Shown: in pieces, positions 5,407-7,210 of the stretch
Layout: every line of letters starts with the position of its first letter
Position numbering within the stretch: position 1 is the first letter of the stretch
Assembly: GCA_018061745.1 (NCBI GenBank)
Contig: JAGOTN010000012.1
Span: 8,748-15,957 of the forward strand
Direction: 5' to 3'
From: Minisyncoccota bacterium
Lineage (GTDB): Bacteria; Patescibacteriota; Minisyncoccia; Phycocordibacterales; JAACPR01
DNA: 7,210 nucleotides
Notes under the pieces: model-generated
The model's database searches: none
Told to the model about the DNA's origin: nothing
Seen by the model: only the letters and a program-made list of their open reading frames with translations
Translations under genes and position numbers: made by a program

Positions 5407-6993
5407 TTACTTTCCTAACATTCTTATCAATTTTTTAGATTTTTTTTCCATTTCAGCCACATAATCATCAAATGAATCCAATTTTTCAAAACCACTTTCA
5501 GAAACCACAAACACATCATCAAAGTTCATCTTTTTAACAAAATTTCTATCGTGAGAAACAGCGATAACTGTACCTGTGAAATTTTTCAATGCTTCCTCAA
5601 GTGCTTCTTCGGCTTCTATATCTAAATGGTTTGTTGGCTCATCTAAAATCAAAGTGTTTACATGGACAGCTGTAAAATAAGCAAAAAGAAGTCGCGCTCT
5701 TCCTCCTGGGCTCAAAAATTTAATTGGAGAAATTACATCTTCTTCAGAAAAACCAAATTTAACTAAATGATTTTGAATAATTTCTCTTTCTTGACCAACG
5801 TGATCTTTTAGAAAATCAACCAAAGTTTTTTCTTTAGGAAGAGTCTCATGTTCTTGCATAAAATTTCCAAAACTAACTCCACCGTCAATTAAAATTTTTC
5901 CAGAAAGCGCAGGAATCATTCCTGTAATTGTTTTTAGAATTGTTGTTTTTCCAACTCCGTTTGGACCAACAATACAAACTTTTTTTCCATAAGAAACATC
6001 GAGAGAAACAGGCCCTACAGAAAAATCATTTTCATATCCACACATCACATCTTTCAAAACAATATTTAACGCAGGAGAATTTATTTCCGCTTCAATTTCT
6101 AAAGAAAGATCTTTTCGGACTTTAGGTTTATCAATAAAATCCATTCTTTTTATTCTATTCATTGTCACATGTGCATCTTTCAAAGAAGCTCCTGCTCTAT
6201 TTCTTTTAAAACCACGCAAAATTTTATCATTATCTGTTCCTTTCCATTTTGCACCAAGACGGCCTTTTTCCTGCTTTGTAACAACAATATGTTTAAGTCT
6301 TTGAACTTCTTCTCTTTGCAAAGAATGCTTTTGATTTAGACTATTAAACTCCAATTGCCTCTCGCTTAAATAATCAGTATATTTTGCATTTGAAATTCTC
6401 AAAGAGTGATCTTCCCAATCAATCTCAAAAACTTTATTTGTTACATTATCAAGAAAAGTTTTATCATGAGAAACAACAATACACGCACCTTTAAAATTTT
6501 GTAAAAAATCTTCCAACCAAATCAACGCAGGTAAATCTAAATTATTTGTCGGCTCATCTAGTAAAAGCAAATCAACATCTTGAAGAAGAACATTCGTTAA
6601 AAAAATTTTAGTTTTTTGACCACTACTTAATTCTCCAATTTTCTTTTGCTTTAAGTTTTCAGGAATTAAAAATCCGGCCAGCATAACATCAATTTTTCTC
6701 AAAAATGCATCATCAATTTCTTCATTTTGATTTGAAACCAAAAAATCAATTACTTTCATTTCATTATGACCAATTGGATCTTGTGGCACAAAACCTCTTC
6801 TAATGTTGTCCTGCATTTGAAATAGACCATTTGAAAAGCTCTCATTTCCAGCCATGATGTTTAAAAGAGTCGTTTTTCCGGAACCATTAAAACCAGTCAG
6901 AGCGACCATGTTTCCTTTTTCAAGGTTAAAAGAAATCTTATTTAAGACCGTCTTTTGACCAAATGATTTAGATAGTTTTGTAACCTTTATCAT
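5407..6993 (-). CDS. ABC-F family ATPase (ribosome-associated type)
   Basis: This 528-aa protein has two ABC ATPase domains in one chain and no membrane segments, the ABC-F layout. Members bind the ribosomal E site and modulate translation, and some give antibiotic protection. Domain 1 has Walker A GFNGSGKT (34-41), signature LSSGQ (122-126), Walker B LLLLDEPTN (142-150) and switch His176. Domain 2 has Walker A GPNGVGKT (343-350), signature LSPGGR (427-432), Walker B LILDEPTNHLD (448-458) and switch His481. Both catalytic glutamates (Glu147, Glu452) are present, so both sites look active. The charged linker (about 205-300, with GRLGAKWKGT and HVTMNRIKRMD) is the interdomain region that contacts tRNA in this family. 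Length is typical, and there is no Uup-like C-terminal coiled-coil extension. The subfamily cannot be fixed by eye. The ATG has an extended -10 exactly 6 nt upstream and no Shine-Dalgarno. Confidence 0.95.
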   Translation of the reverse strand: MIKVTKLSKSFGQKTVLNKISFNLEKGNMVALTGFNGSGKTTLLNIMAGNESFSNGLFQMQDNIRRGFVPQDPIGHNEMKVIDFLVSNQNEEIDDAFLRKIDVMLAGFLIPENLKQKKIGELSSGQKTKIFLTNVLLQDVDLLLLDEPTNNLDLPALIWLEDFLQNFKGACIVVSHDKTFLDNVTNKVFEIDWEDHSLRISNAKYTDYLSERQLEFNSLNQKHSLQREEVQRLKHIVVTKQEKGRLGAKWKGTDNDKILRGFKRNRAGASLKDAHVTMNRIKRMDFIDKPKVRKDLSLEIEAEINSPALNIVLKDVMCGYENDFSVGPVSLDVSYGKKVCIVGPNGVGKTTILKTITGMIPALSGKILIDGGVSFGNFMQEHETLPKEKTLVDFLKDHVGQEREIIQNHLVKFGFSEEDVISPIKFLSPGGRARLLFAYFTAVHVNTLILDEPTNHLDIEAEEALEEALKNFTGTVIAVSHDRNFVKKMNFDDVFVVSESGFEKLDSFDDYVAEMEKKSKKLIRMLGK

Positions 6994-7010
6994 GAGAGTA
7001 GGTTAACACA
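6994..7010 (-). promoter_or_regulatory. Extended -10 promoter for a leaderless ABC-F transcript
   Basis: On the minus strand TGT-TAACCT (7008-7000) is followed by the 6-nt ACTCTC and then the ATG at 6993. The geometry is the same as before the nuclease-like gene, although the hexamer is a weaker match (TAACCT). No ribosome binding site is visible. The element sits in the short gap after the upstream gene's stop, and its TTAACA half forms a 6-bp inverted repeat with TGTTAA at 7014-7019. Confidence 0.45.
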
Positions 7011-7015
7011 AATTG

Positions 7016-7210
7016 TTAAATTTCTCTAAAATCAGGATTTTTTAAACAGCTTTTTTCTTCAGAATATATTCTTGCGCCGTCTTTAGATTGCATACACATT
7101 ATTTTATATTTACCTGGTTGTAAATCCATTCTTCCTGAAAGTTCAATCTTCTCAAATCTTTCATTATTTTTATACAACCAACAAGCGAGTGTATTTTCTG
7201 TACTCCACTC
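7016..7210 (-). CDS. C-terminal fragment of an Ig-like domain protein, probably secreted or surface (5' end outside window)
   Basis: Reading from base 7210 leftward, the frame is open for 64 codons and ends in TAA at 7018-7016. The residues EWSTENTLAC (1-10), SGRMDLQPGKYKIMC (25-39) and a third Cys (55) follow the pattern W-S-x-x-N-x-x-x-C ... P-G-x-Y-x-x-x-C. That pattern is common in the Ig-like repeats of Patescibacteria surface and pilus-like proteins, where the two cysteines (here 10 and 39) pair. Only one domain end is visible, so export, repeat number and function cannot be judged. The fragment ends 22 nt before the ABC-F start. The reading frame is solid in length and composition; the domain assignment is by pattern memory. 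Confidence 0.7.
   Translation of the reverse strand, partial: EWSTENTLACWLYKNNERFEKIELSGRMDLQPGKYKIMCMQSKDGARIYSEEKSCLKNPDFREI

Noticed and set aside
5928..6125. Open frame of 65 codons on the plus strand
   Set aside because: It is antisense to the second ATPase domain of the ABC-F gene, and its Gln/Leu/Phe/His-rich translation is typical of a reverse-strand shadow.
1..7210. CRISPR array, tRNA/rRNA genes, insertion sequence or prophage
   Set aside because: No spaced direct repeats, tRNA-like cloverleaf with a CCA-type end, transposase or phage gene was seen. The Cas4-like protein alone is not evidence of CRISPR.

Overview
The window looks like a chromosomal segment of a Candidate Phyla Radiation (Patescibacteria, probably Parcubacteria-like) bacterium. 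The evidence is indirect. The DNA is AT-rich (sampled lines of most genes are roughly 23-33% GC) and tightly packed. The PD-(D/E)XK protein resembles a form I associate with Parcubacteria. The truncated gene at the right edge carries the 'WS..N...C ... PG.Y...C' pattern typical of the Ig-like surface domains of that group. All long frames are intact with TAA, TAG or TGA as stops and no internal UGA, so the standard bacterial code fits better than the UGA=Gly code of Gracilibacteria/SR1. Taxonomy is inference.

Layout, left to right. The plus strand holds only the 3' end of mscL (1-219), whose stop shares TTAA with the stop of the convergent gene. Its likely terminator (250-282) lies inside that opposing gene. 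Everything else is on the minus strand and is transcribed right to left: the 3' end of an Ig-like/secreted-type protein (7210-7016); an ABC-F ATPase (6993-5407); an unrecognised 147-aa protein of clearly higher GC (5338-4895), closed by a UUCG-loop terminator (4862-4883); then a probable operon. The operon consists of a Cas4/RecB-like PD-(D/E)XK protein (4842-4075), a coiled-coil protein (4044-3184), glucose-6-phosphate dehydrogenase zwf (3179-1806), a putative cyclase/kynurenine-formamidase-family metal hydrolase (1819-1178) and a bifunctional phosphoglucose/phosphomannose isomerase (1172-216). The last four genes are separated by 4 nt, a 14-nt overlap and 5 nt. No gap between genes reaches 300 bases.

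The last three genes form a glucose-6-phosphate module. The isomerase interconverts fructose-6-P and glucose-6-P (and mannose-6-P), and Zwf oxidises glucose-6-P to 6-phosphogluconolactone. The metal hydrolase overlaps zwf by 14 nt, and no recognised 6-phosphogluconolactonase is in the window. This invites the untested idea that the hydrolase opens the lactone.

Two further observations stand out. First, no gene with a visible start has a convincing Shine-Dalgarno sequence, and three of them have an extended -10 (TGnTAAnnT) exactly 6-7 nt before the ATG, which predicts leaderless mRNAs. Second, a near-pure G/C perfect 12-bp-arm palindrome sits in frame inside zwf, in otherwise AT-rich DNA, like a small mobile palindromic element tolerated within a protein.
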